22,779 nt of DNA from Bacillota bacterium (lineage in GTDB: Bacteria > Bacillota > Clostridia > Peptostreptococcales > Anaerovoracaceae), in assembly GCA_017619905.1 (NCBI GenBank), contig JAFZRK010000137.1:1-22779 (forward strand), given 5' to 3'. Every line of letters begins with the position of its first letter. Positions within the stretch are counted from its first letter, which is position 1. Position numbers and translations under genes: made by a program. Of the stretch, positions 15,690 through 22,657 are shown piece after piece. The notes beneath the pieces were generated by a model that worked only from the letters and a program-made list of their open reading frames with translations, was not told the origin of the DNA and ran no database searches.

Positions 15690-16577
15690 ATGAAAGGTAT
15701 TATCCTGGCCGGCGGAGCCGGAACACGTCTGTATCCGCTCACTATGGTAACGAGCAAGCAGCTCCTGCCTGTATATGACAAGCCGATGATCTATTATCCG
15801 CTGAGCACGCTGATGCTGGCAGGGATAAAGGATATACTGATAATCAGCACTCCGGACGACACTCCGCGTTTCGAGGCGCTGCTCGGAGACGGTTCTCAGT
15901 TCGGCGTGAGCTTGAAATACAAGGTGCAGCCGTCGCCGGACGGACTTGCCCAGGCGTTCATCCTCGGCGAAGAGTTCATCGGTGACGATGCCTGCGCCAT
16001 GGTGCTGGGCGACAACATCTTCTACGGAAACGGTTTCAGGAAGATCCTCCGCTCGGCGGTTGAAGATGCCGAGATCAACAAGCGCGCCACGGTGTTCGGC
16101 TATTACGTACCGGACCCGGAACGCTTCGGAGTGGTCGCTTTCGATGAGAACGGAAAGGCGACCAGCATCGAGGAAAAACCGAAGCAGCCCAAGTCCAACT
16201 ATGCTGTCACCGGTCTCTACTTCTACCCGGCAGGCGTCAGTGCCAGAGCGAATAAGGTGCAGCCGTCCGCCCGCGGAGAGCTTGAGATAACCACCCTCAA
16301 CGAGATGTATCTTCTGGACGGCATTCTGGACGTGCAGCTTCTGGGGCGCGGGTTCGCGTGGCTGGATACCGGAACGATGGACAGTCTCGTGGACGCTGCA
16401 GAGTTCGTCCGCATGATATCCGTGAGGCAGGGGATAACCATCTCCGCGCCGGAAGAGATAGCGTATATCAACCAATGGATAGATAAAGACAAGCTTATGG
16501 AATCCGCCAGGCGTTACGGCAAGTCTCCTTACGGAGCTCACCTGAAGGCCGTCGCCAAAGGCAAAGTTAAGTACTGA
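15690..16577 (+). CDS. rmlA: Glucose-1-phosphate thymidylyltransferase
   Basis: First step of dTDP-L-rhamnose synthesis: glucose 1-phosphate plus dTTP gives dTDP-glucose in the cytoplasm. Seen: the signature KGIILAGGAGTRLYPLT (2-18), the SKQLLPVYDKPMIYYPLS block, MVLGDNIFYG and the ending domain typical of RmlA, with a total of 295 aa. ATG 15690 is chosen over the in-frame GTG four codons upstream, because AAGGTG lies 9 nt before it and RmlA proteins begin just there. Three rml genes follow with short gaps, so substrate assignment to dTTP/glucose 1-phosphate is secure from context. Confidence 0.96.
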   Translation: MKGIILAGGAGTRLYPLTMVTSKQLLPVYDKPMIYYPLSTLMLAGIKDILIISTPDDTPRFEALLGDGSQFGVSLKYKVQPSPDGLAQAFILGEEFIGDDACAMVLGDNIFYGNGFRKILRSAVEDAEINKRATVFGYYVPDPERFGVVAFDENGKATSIEEKPKQPKSNYAVTGLYFYPAGVSARANKVQPSARGELEITTLNEMYLLDGILDVQLLGRGFAWLDTGTMDSLVDAAEFVRMISVRQGITISAPEEIAYINQWIDKDKLMESARRYGKSPYGAHLKAVAKGKVKY

Positions 16578-16588
16578 GAGGATAAAGA

Positions 16589-17653
16589 ATGAAGAAGTAT
16601 TTGATAACCGGCTGCGCGGGTTTCATTGGCTCCAATTTCGTATATTACATGCTTAAGAAGTATCCGGAGATCCTGCTGGTGAATCTGGACAAGCTCACCT
16701 ATGCGGGCAATCTGGAGAACCTTAAGGGCGTTGAGGGAGATCCCCGCCACGTGTTCGTGCAGGGGGACATCTGCGACAAGGAGCTCGTCGCATCGCTGTT
16801 TAAGAAGTACGATTTCGACTATGTGATAAACTTCGCGGCGGAGAGCCACGTTGACCGCTCCATAGCCAACCCGGAGATATTCGTCCAGTCCAACGTTCTG
16901 GGAACCGTCAACCTGCTCCAAAGAGCCAAGGAAGCATGGTACGACCCGGAGAAGAAGACCTGGAAAGAAGGCAGGAAATACCTGCAGGTAAGCACGGACG
17001 AAGTCTACGGAGCGCTGGGCCCGGACGGATACTTCATGGAGACCACCCCGGTAGATCCGCATTCTCCGTATTCCAGCAGCAAGGCGTCCGCGGACCATTT
17101 CGTAAAGGCGTTCCACGACACCTACGGCATGCCGATAAACATAACGCGCTGCAGCAACAATTACGGGCCCTACCAGTTCCCGGAGAAACTCATACCGCTC
17201 ATGATCAACAACGTTAAGCATCACAAGCAGCTTCCGGTGTACGGGGACGGAATGCAGATTCGCGACTGGCTCTACGTCGAGGACCACTGCAAGGCGATAG
17301 ACATGGTGTGCAGCGGAGGAAAGACCGGCGAGATCTATAACGTCGGCGGGCACAACGAGCGTCCGAACATATTTATTGTAAAGACCATAATACAGCAGCT
17401 GCACGACCGGCTCAACGATGACGGCATATCCGAAGCGCTGATAAAGCACGTGGAAGACCGTCTGGGCCACGACCGCAGATACGGCATAGACCCGACAAAG
17501 ATCAAGGAGGATCTGGGCTGGTATCCGGAGACCCCGTTCGAGGTAGGTATCGTCAAGACCATTGACTGGTATCTGGAGAACGAGGAATGGATGGACCGCG
17601 TAACGAGCGGGGCTTATCAGAGCTATTACGAAGAGATGTATAAGAACAGATAG
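16589..17653 (+). CDS. rmlB: dTDP-glucose 4,6-dehydratase
   Basis: Second rhamnose step, NAD-dependent conversion of dTDP-glucose to dTDP-4-keto-6-deoxyglucose. Seen: the Rossmann motif GCAGFIG (8-14), NFAAESHVDRS (81-91), the catalytic Thr-Asp-Glu (136-138) in QVSTDEVYG, the Tyr-xxx-Lys pair in YSSSK (Y161/K165), RCSNNYGPYQFPEKLIP and RDWLYVEDH. The length of 354 aa is normal. A GAGAGGAT ribosome site lies before the ATG, 11 nt after rmlA. All expected active-site residues are present, so it should be functional. Confidence 0.97.
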   Translation: MKKYLITGCAGFIGSNFVYYMLKKYPEILLVNLDKLTYAGNLENLKGVEGDPRHVFVQGDICDKELVASLFKKYDFDYVINFAAESHVDRSIANPEIFVQSNVLGTVNLLQRAKEAWYDPEKKTWKEGRKYLQVSTDEVYGALGPDGYFMETTPVDPHSPYSSSKASADHFVKAFHDTYGMPINITRCSNNYGPYQFPEKLIPLMINNVKHHKQLPVYGDGMQIRDWLYVEDHCKAIDMVCSGGKTGEIYNVGGHNERPNIFIVKTIIQQLHDRLNDDGISEALIKHVEDRLGHDRRYGIDPTKIKEDLGWYPETPFEVGIVKTIDWYLENEEWMDRVTSGAYQSYYEEMYKNR

Positions 17654-17666
17654 CGGGGAGCGATAA

Positions 17667-18581
17667 ATGAAGGTTTTTGTAACAGGCGTATGCGGTCAGC
17701 TGGGCCACGATGTTATGAACGAACTGGCGGCCAGAGGACATGAGGGCATCGGCACGGATATCCAGCCGGTCTATTCCGGTGTCGCTGACGGAAGCGCAGT
17801 AACTGCCGCGCCTTACGTACAGATGGACATAACGGACAGGGATGCTGTATGCAGGACCATAGAGAAGATACGCCCTGATGCTGTGATCCACTGCGCCGCA
17901 TGGACTAACGTCGACGCGGCCGAGGCGCCGGAGAACCGTGATAAGGTCCACCTGATCAATGCTGTCGGGACGCAGAACATAGCAGACGCAGCAAAAGCCG
18001 CGGACGCCAAGATGATGTACATCAGTACGGATTACGTGTTCAACGGGCAGGGCGAAAGACCCTGGGAGCCGGACGACAAGTGCTATGCGCCTCTCAACGT
18101 CTACGGGCAGAGCAAACTGGACGGAGAGCTTGCTGTATGCGGCACTCTGGACAAATTCTTTATCGTCCGCATTGCGTGGGTGTTCGGTCTTAACGGCAAG
18201 AACTTCATAAAGACCATGATAAACGTGGGAAAGACCCACGATACGGTCCGTGTGGTCAACGACCAGATAGGTACTCCTACTTATACCATAGATCTGGCCA
18301 GACTTCTCGTGGATATGATCGAGACCGATAAATACGGATACTACCATGCAACCAACGAGGGCGGCTATATCTCCTGGTACGATTTCTGCTGCGAGTTCTA
18401 CAGGCAGTACGGTCTGGATACTAAGGTGATTCCTGTTTCCACGGAGGAGTACGGCCTGAGCGTCGCGGCCCGTCCGTTCAACAGCCGGTTGGAGAAGTCG
18501 AAACTGAAGGAGAACGGCTTCGAGCCGCTGCCATCATGGCAGGATGCAGTAGGCCGCTATCTGAAGGAGGCGCAGCTGTAA
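17667..18581 (+). CDS. rmlD: dTDP-4-dehydrorhamnose reductase
   Basis: Last rhamnose step, NAD(P)H reduction of dTDP-4-keto-L-rhamnose to dTDP-L-rhamnose. Seen: the nucleotide motif TGVCGQLG (6-13), CAAWTNVDAAE (76-86), YISTDYVFNG (118-127) and the Tyr-xxx-Lys pair in YGQSK (Y146/K150), then the RIAWVFG and DQIGTPTY blocks of the family. The 304-aa length is usual. GGGGAG precedes the ATG, 13 nt after rmlB. Its stop shares a base with the start of rmlC (TAATG), so the order here is A-B-D-C, with C last. Confidence 0.96.
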   Translation: MKVFVTGVCGQLGHDVMNELAARGHEGIGTDIQPVYSGVADGSAVTAAPYVQMDITDRDAVCRTIEKIRPDAVIHCAAWTNVDAAEAPENRDKVHLINAVGTQNIADAAKAADAKMMYISTDYVFNGQGERPWEPDDKCYAPLNVYGQSKLDGELAVCGTLDKFFIVRIAWVFGLNGKNFIKTMINVGKTHDTVRVVNDQIGTPTYTIDLARLLVDMIETDKYGYYHATNEGGYISWYDFCCEFYRQYGLDTKVIPVSTEEYGLSVAARPFNSRLEKSKLKENGFEPLPSWQDAVGRYLKEAQL

Positions 18582-19183
18582 TGGGCCAGATAACAGTTGA
18601 AAAAGATCTTGACGGAATCAAGGGGCTCTGCCTTATAACTCCTGCTGTTCACGGCGACAGCCGCGGATACTTCATGGAAACGTATTCTGCAAGAGACATG
18701 GCGGAAGCCGGTCTGGATATACTTTTCGTGCAGGATAATCAGAGCATGAGCACCAAAGGCGTGCTGCGGGGTCTTCATTTTCAGATCAACTACCCGCAGA
18801 CGAAGCTGGTGCGCGTAATAAAAGGAGAGGTGTTCGACGTCGCAGTGGACCTGAGGCCCGGATCCGCCACCTACGGCAGATGGCACGGAGAACTGCTTTC
18901 GGAAGAGAACAAGAAGCAGTTCCTTATTCCGCGCGGATTCGCTCACGGTTTCCTGGTCCTCTCGGATACCGCTGAGTTCTGCTACAAGTGCGATGACTTC
19001 TATCACGCGAACGACGAAGGCGGTCTGGCATGGAACGATCCCGGTATCGGCATAGAGTGGCCCAAGCTGGAGGGGAAGTATCGCGGAAACGCGAAAGCAG
19101 ACGGTTACACCGTGGACGGAGTTCCTCTCAACATTTCCGAAAAGGATCAGAAGTGGCCGGGGATAAACAGCCGCAAAGAATGA
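18581..19183 (+). CDS. rmlC: dTDP-4-dehydrorhamnose 3,5-epimerase
   Basis: Third rhamnose step, double epimerisation at C3 and C5; a cytoplasmic cupin. Seen: HGDSRGYFMETY (24-35), the catalytic His in RGLHFQ (H66), KLVRVIKGEVFDVAVDLR (75-92), IPRGFAHGFLVLSD (116-129), FCYKCDDFY (133-141) and EGGLAWNDP. The ATG at 18581 is chosen over an in-frame ATG 45 nt upstream: AAGGAGG (18564-18570) lies 10 nt before it, it overlaps the rmlD stop by one base, and homologues begin there. The resulting 200 aa is slightly longer than many RmlC proteins because of a C-terminal tail. Confidence 0.96.
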   Translation: MGQITVEKDLDGIKGLCLITPAVHGDSRGYFMETYSARDMAEAGLDILFVQDNQSMSTKGVLRGLHFQINYPQTKLVRVIKGEVFDVAVDLRPGSATYGRWHGELLSEENKKQFLIPRGFAHGFLVLSDTAEFCYKCDDFYHANDEGGLAWNDPGIGIEWPKLEGKYRGNAKADGYTVDGVPLNISEKDQKWPGINSRKE

Positions 19184-19223
19184 AGACCGCACAGTTTTAC
19201 AGGAAAAAGCAGTCAGGAGAAGG

Positions 19224-20258
19224 ATGATGGCCAGCGATACGATTTCGATAATCGTTCCCGTATACAATGTCCAGAAATATCTGCGCGAGTGTTTAGACAG
19301 CATACTTGCGCAGACGTATTCTTTTTTGGATATCATACTGATTGACGACGGTTCCACAGACAGTTCCGGGGAGATCTGCGATGAATACGCTCAGAAGGAC
19401 AGCCGGATACGCGTCTTCCACACCGCCAATCAGGGCATATCAGCAGCCAGGAATTACGCTCTGGACAGGATCTCCGGCCAATGGGTGGGATTCGTGGACA
19501 GCGACGACTGGATAGAGCCGGATATGTTTGAGAAGCTGCTGAATGCAGCGATCTTCGGAGGCACGCCTATTGCCGCGTGTTCCAGGTCGATCGACTATGT
19601 CGGTTCTTATACAACGTTTGACCGAAGCGATTCTCCCGCAGTACTAAGGACTCTGAACGAGATCGCGGAGGGCTATTTCACTGGCAGGATGCTGGGAAAC
19701 GTAGTGTGGGAGCGGATCTACCGCAGAGAAGTGTTCGACAGCGGGATAAGGTTCCCTGTCGGAAGGATCTACGAAGACATAAGCATCAGCACGGCAATAA
19801 TCACCGGCGGCTGGACCATATCATATATTCCGGATCTTTTATATCATTACCGGCAGAGAAAGACCAGTTCGGTCCATGACCGCGGCCTCAAAAAATGGGC
19901 GGACAACTGGGACGCTGTATACGAGCAGATGAACGCGCTTTACGATCTTGTGCCCGGGTACAGGAAGTACCTTATCTGGAACTGCGCGTATGCCGCCGGC
20001 AATATCTGGGAGAAGTCCGTCCGTCTGCGGAAGAAGGAAAGGAAGCCGTATAATGACCTGTATAAGGAGGTCTGCGGCTTTTCTGCGCATGTTCTGGATG
20101 GCTCCGACCGGAATTCGTTAAGGACAAAGGACAGGATAACGCTGACGATCGCAAGGCGGAGCAGTTTTCCGGCGTTTCTGACGATGTATATCATCAGGCG
20201 CGTCAACGCGCTGAGGTCTATCCGCAAACAAAAAGAAACAAGCAGATTATTCGACTGA
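19224..20258 (+). CDS. GT2-family glycosyltransferase
   Basis: GT-A-fold transferase adding one sugar to the repeat unit from a nucleotide sugar. Seen: IISIIVPVYN-like opening (SIIVPVYNVQKYL, 8-20), DDGSTD (41-46), NQGISAARNYAL (69-80), and the metal-binding VDSDDW (91-96), all in the N-terminal half; the C-terminal third (about 230-344) is basic and helical, and lacks a clear membrane segment. AGGAGA lies 3 nt before ATG 19224 and 6 nt before a second ATG at 19227, so the protein may begin one residue later. As the gene directly follows the rhamnose genes (40-nt gap), a rhamnosyltransferase is plausible but unproven. Confidence 0.9.
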   Translation: MMASDTISIIVPVYNVQKYLRECLDSILAQTYSFLDIILIDDGSTDSSGEICDEYAQKDSRIRVFHTANQGISAARNYALDRISGQWVGFVDSDDWIEPDMFEKLLNAAIFGGTPIAACSRSIDYVGSYTTFDRSDSPAVLRTLNEIAEGYFTGRMLGNVVWERIYRREVFDSGIRFPVGRIYEDISISTAIITGGWTISYIPDLLYHYRQRKTSSVHDRGLKKWADNWDAVYEQMNALYDLVPGYRKYLIWNCAYAAGNIWEKSVRLRKKERKPYNDLYKEVCGFSAHVLDGSDRNSLRTKDRITLTIARRSSFPAFLTMYIIRRVNALRSIRKQKETSRLFD

Positions 20259-20293
20259 TACCTTGCGCGCCCGCCTGTTCTTTCACATAAAAA

Positions 20294-20308
20294 ACACCGG
20301 CAGGGTGT
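20294..20308 (-). other. Inverted repeat touching the LCP promoter -35 box
   Basis: ACACC and GGTGT form a perfect 5-bp stem with a 5-nt loop, and the last base is the first base of the -35 box of the next promoter. Read on the minus strand it is followed by a run of six T, like a small intrinsic terminator, but no minus-strand gene needs one nearby. It could instead be a protein-binding site over the promoter. On the plus strand no T-run follows, so it would not end the capsule transcript. Confidence 0.3.
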
Positions 20309-20336
20309 AGACAAGTTCATTTTGCAATTGTATAAT
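20308..20336 (+). promoter_or_regulatory. Sigma-A promoter of the LCP gene
   Basis: TAGACA (20308-20313) and TATAAT (20331-20336) are separated by exactly 17 nt, a near-consensus pair. Transcription would start near 20343. It lies in the 121-nt gap after the GT2 gene, so the LCP gene can be expressed apart from the capsule operon. It also rules against the in-frame ATG at 20335, which overlaps the -10 box. Confidence 0.75.
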
Positions 20337-20379
20337 GATTCAACTTGTTCCAAAAGGGGAAAAGTTTGGGGAATCATTC

Positions 20380-21411
20380 ATGAGTAAAGAAAAAAAGAAA
20401 AGATCCATAACTGCAAAGATAGCGCTCAGTCTTGCCGCGGTCATAGTGATCGTTGGTCTGGCAGGGTGGCTCATTATTTCGGGCAAGCTTAGTCTTATCA
20501 ATAGAATAGGTAACGAAAACCGCATAGATCCGAACGAGGCGACCTTCGAGGAGGGCGAGAACAACGGCGGAGAGTCCATAAACGCCAACGATGTAGATCT
20601 TAATGACGATAATATAAAGACCTTCACTGCTGACGATGTGAAAAACATCCTGCTGATCGGCACGGACGGCAGGACCGTTACGGAAAAGGGCACAAGATCC
20701 GACACCATGATCATCTGCAGCATCAACAGCAAGACCAAGGAGATAAAGCTTGCCTCGCTCATGAGGGACACTTACGTATCCATCCCCGGATACAGCAAGA
20801 ACCGGCTCAACGCCGCGCATGCATTCGGCGGTGTCTCGCTTCTGGACGAGACGATAGAAAAGAACTTCGGCATAAAGATCGACGGAAACGTCCTGGTCAA
20901 TTTCGAATCGTTCGTTGCGGCCATGTCTTCGGTAGGGGACCTCGAGATCACGCTTACTAAAAAGGAAGCGGACTACCTGAATTCCGACTCGGAAGTAGGC
21001 AATCCAGACTGGAATCTTAAGGAAGGCGTCAATGTTCTCACCCCGGAACAGCTGCTGTCCTACTCAAGGATACGCAAGGTCGGCCAGGGCGATTTCGAAC
21101 GCACCGAACGCCAGCGCAAGGTGATCATTGCTGCGTTCAACAAGATCAGGAAGCTGTCGGTATCGGAACTTCTGGCGCTTGCCGATAAAGTCCTGCCGTG
21201 CTTCGCAACAGACATGAGCAAAGGTACCATCATCAGCTATGTCACCCAGGTCGGCGGAGGAAACTATAAGATCGGAGATACGCTGCGCATACCGCTCGAC
21301 GGCGCCTGGAAATACGCCATGATAGACGGTACGAGATCGGTCGTCCTTCCCGATCTTCAGAAGAACAGCGAAGCGCTCCAGGAGTTCATCTACGGCCAGA
21401 CTGCCCAGTAA
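20380..21411 (+). CDS. LytR-CpsA-Psr family glycopolymer ligase
   Basis: Membrane-anchored, extracellular enzyme of the LCP family, which moves glycopolymers such as teichoic acids or capsule from lipid carrier to peptidoglycan. Seen: a short basic cytoplasmic N-terminus, a membrane anchor at about 12-34, an acidic spacer (about 45-85), then the LCP domain: LLIGTDGR (91-98), TRSDTM (105-110), LASLMRDTYV (124-133), RLNAAHAFGG (142-151) and SRIRKVGQGDFERTERQR (229-246), which carries the conserved Arg residues that bind lipid pyrophosphate. The ATG at 20380 (343 aa) is chosen, because the promoter lies just upstream and GGGGAA precedes it; the frame is open further left. Its position suggests it attaches the cluster's polymer to the wall, which is inference, as LCP proteins are often shared. 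Confidence 0.92.
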   Translation: MSKEKKKRSITAKIALSLAAVIVIVGLAGWLIISGKLSLINRIGNENRIDPNEATFEEGENNGGESINANDVDLNDDNIKTFTADDVKNILLIGTDGRTVTEKGTRSDTMIICSINSKTKEIKLASLMRDTYVSIPGYSKNRLNAAHAFGGVSLLDETIEKNFGIKIDGNVLVNFESFVAAMSSVGDLEITLTKKEADYLNSDSEVGNPDWNLKEGVNVLTPEQLLSYSRIRKVGQGDFERTERQRKVIIAAFNKIRKLSVSELLALADKVLPCFATDMSKGTIISYVTQVGGGNYKIGDTLRIPLDGAWKYAMIDGTRSVVLPDLQKNSEALQEFIYGQTAQ

Positions 21412-21491
21412 AACAGGCGCGGATACAAGTCTTCGGAAACGCTTCATGGACAGGCCGTAACTGCCGTAAAACTACACCTATTATTCACAAT

Positions 21492-21520
21492 TCCCCTGTT
21501 GACAAAATGCCGGCAGGGGA
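21492..21520 (+). repeat. Inverted repeat flanking the hrcA -35 box
   Basis: TCCCCTG (21492-21498) and CAGGGGA (21514-21520) are perfect 7-bp arms separated by 15 nt. The -35 hexamer begins right after the left arm, and the right arm ends just before the -10 box. An 8-bp palindrome TGCCGGCA overlaps the right arm. It could be an operator for a dimeric regulator in addition to HrcA, or chance. Confidence 0.4.
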
Positions 21521-21527
21521 TTATATT
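21499..21527 (+). promoter_or_regulatory. Sigma-A promoter of the hrcA-grpE operon
   Basis: A perfect TTGACA (21499-21504) and TATATT (21522-21527) are separated by 17 nt, giving transcription start near 21534, a few nt before the CIRCE element. This is the usual layout for HrcA-repressed class I heat-shock operons. I saw no clear terminator for the upstream LCP gene between 21412 and 21498. Confidence 0.85.
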
Positions 21528-21538
21528 ATAGCCAGATG

Positions 21539-21565
21539 TTAGCACTCTTTCGCTCAGAGTGCTAA
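21539..21565 (+). promoter_or_regulatory. CIRCE operator (HrcA binding site)
   Basis: TTAGCACTC and GAGTGCTAA are perfect 9-bp arms around a 9-nt spacer, identical to the CIRCE consensus. It lies directly after the predicted transcription start and 15 nt before the hrcA ATG. HrcA, with GroE help in known systems, binds it and represses the operon until heat stress, so hrcA is likely autoregulated. Confidence 0.97.
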
Positions 21566-21580
21566 CAAAGGAGCGAAACA

Positions 21581-22657
21581 ATGGATCTCAACGAAAGAAA
21601 ACTTAAGATCCTGCAGGCGATCGTGTCGGATTTCATATCCACGTCTGAGCCTATAGGAAGCCGGACCTTGTCAAAGCGTCCGGACATCGATCTGAGTCCG
21701 GCGACCATCAGAAACGAGATGTCGGACCTGGAGGAGATGGGCTACCTTACCCATCCGCACACGTCCGCGGGCAGGGTGCCGTCGGACAAGGCGTACCGTC
21801 TGTACGTGGACCGGCTCATGCAGGGCAGCGATCTGCCTGAGGTCAACAAGCAGGAGATCTCGGAGCGTCTGCACAAGGACGCGGACGAGCTGGATCAGAC
21901 CGTGGAACACGCTGCGCAGCTGCTGTCGGAGATGACCAACCTGGTAAGCTTCGCGATAACGCCCAACCGCAGCGAGAGCAAGATAAGCTACATAAACTTC
22001 CTGCCGGTGGACGAGAGCTCGGTGGTCCTGATGATAGTCTGCGAAGACGGCAAGGTCACCAACTCAGCCATCCGCATGAACAGCCCTTACACGGAAGAGA
22101 ACCTTACTCTCATGAGCAAGGTAATGACTCACAACTTCAAGGGCAAGGCGGTCAGCGCGGTGCTTACCGAGAACATCACGTCCATGTTCGAAAGCGACAT
22201 GCAGGCACTGGCGGGGCTTGCAGGCAGCGTGGTCCCCAGCTTCATGAAGACGCTGGAGAAGATGCTGAACGTGGACCTCTACATGGACGGCTACAGCAAC
22301 ATCTTCCGTCTGCCTGAGTACAGTGACGTATCCAAGGCCAGGAACTTCCTGGAGGCGGTCACCAACAAGGAACAGTTCACCAACGTTCTGGTCAACAGGG
22401 ATCAGGGCCTGGCGATAACGATAGGCGACGAGAACTCCGAAGACCTCAAGGACTTTGCGCTGGTAACAGCGGACTACAAGGTCAATGGAAAGCTGATCGG
22501 CCGGCTTGGCGTAATAGGTCCCAAGCGCATGAAATACGGCGAAGTAACTTCCGTCATCAAATACATAACAGACAACCTGAGCCAGACTTTCGAGATACCG
22601 GCTCCGGAGGAGACGCAGGAAACAGAGCCTGCGGAGGCAGAATACAATGACAAATAA
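21581..22657 (+). CDS. hrcA: Heat-inducible transcription repressor HrcA
   Basis: Repressor of class I heat-shock genes that binds CIRCE. Seen: an N-terminal winged-helix domain (about 1-75) with NERKLKILQAIV, PIGSRTLSK, ATIRNEMSDLEEMGYL and HTSAGRVPSDKAYRLYVD, which is the HrcA signature, then the central GAF-like and dimerisation regions, and a C-terminal VIGPKRMKYGEVTSVIKYI block (about 325-343) typical of the family. The 358-aa length is usual. AAAGGAG lies 7 nt before the ATG. It overlaps grpE by 11 nt, with a CIRCE box upstream, so the order hrcA-grpE(-dnaK) is the standard one. Acidic Glu-rich residues end the protein. Confidence 0.98.
   Translation: MDLNERKLKILQAIVSDFISTSEPIGSRTLSKRPDIDLSPATIRNEMSDLEEMGYLTHPHTSAGRVPSDKAYRLYVDRLMQGSDLPEVNKQEISERLHKDADELDQTVEHAAQLLSEMTNLVSFAITPNRSESKISYINFLPVDESSVVLMIVCEDGKVTNSAIRMNSPYTEENLTLMSKVMTHNFKGKAVSAVLTENITSMFESDMQALAGLAGSVVPSFMKTLEKMLNVDLYMDGYSNIFRLPEYSDVSKARNFLEAVTNKEQFTNVLVNRDQGLAITIGDENSEDLKDFALVTADYKVNGKLIGRLGVIGPKRMKYGEVTSVIKYITDNLSQTFEIPAPEETQETEPAEAEYNDK

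Noticed and set aside
18536..18580. ATG at 18536 as the start of rmlC
   Set aside because: It lies well inside rmlD without a ribosome site; AAGGAGG and homologue starts support 18581.
20294..20308. Hairpin as the terminator of the capsule operon
   Set aside because: On the plus strand it lacks a following T-run and it merges with the -35 box of the LCP promoter; only the minus-strand reading looks terminator-like.
20335..20379. ATG at 20335 as the start of the LCP gene
   Set aside because: This ATG overlaps the -10 box of the promoter, so it would not be on the transcript; the ATG at 20380 fits the family and the signal-anchor position.
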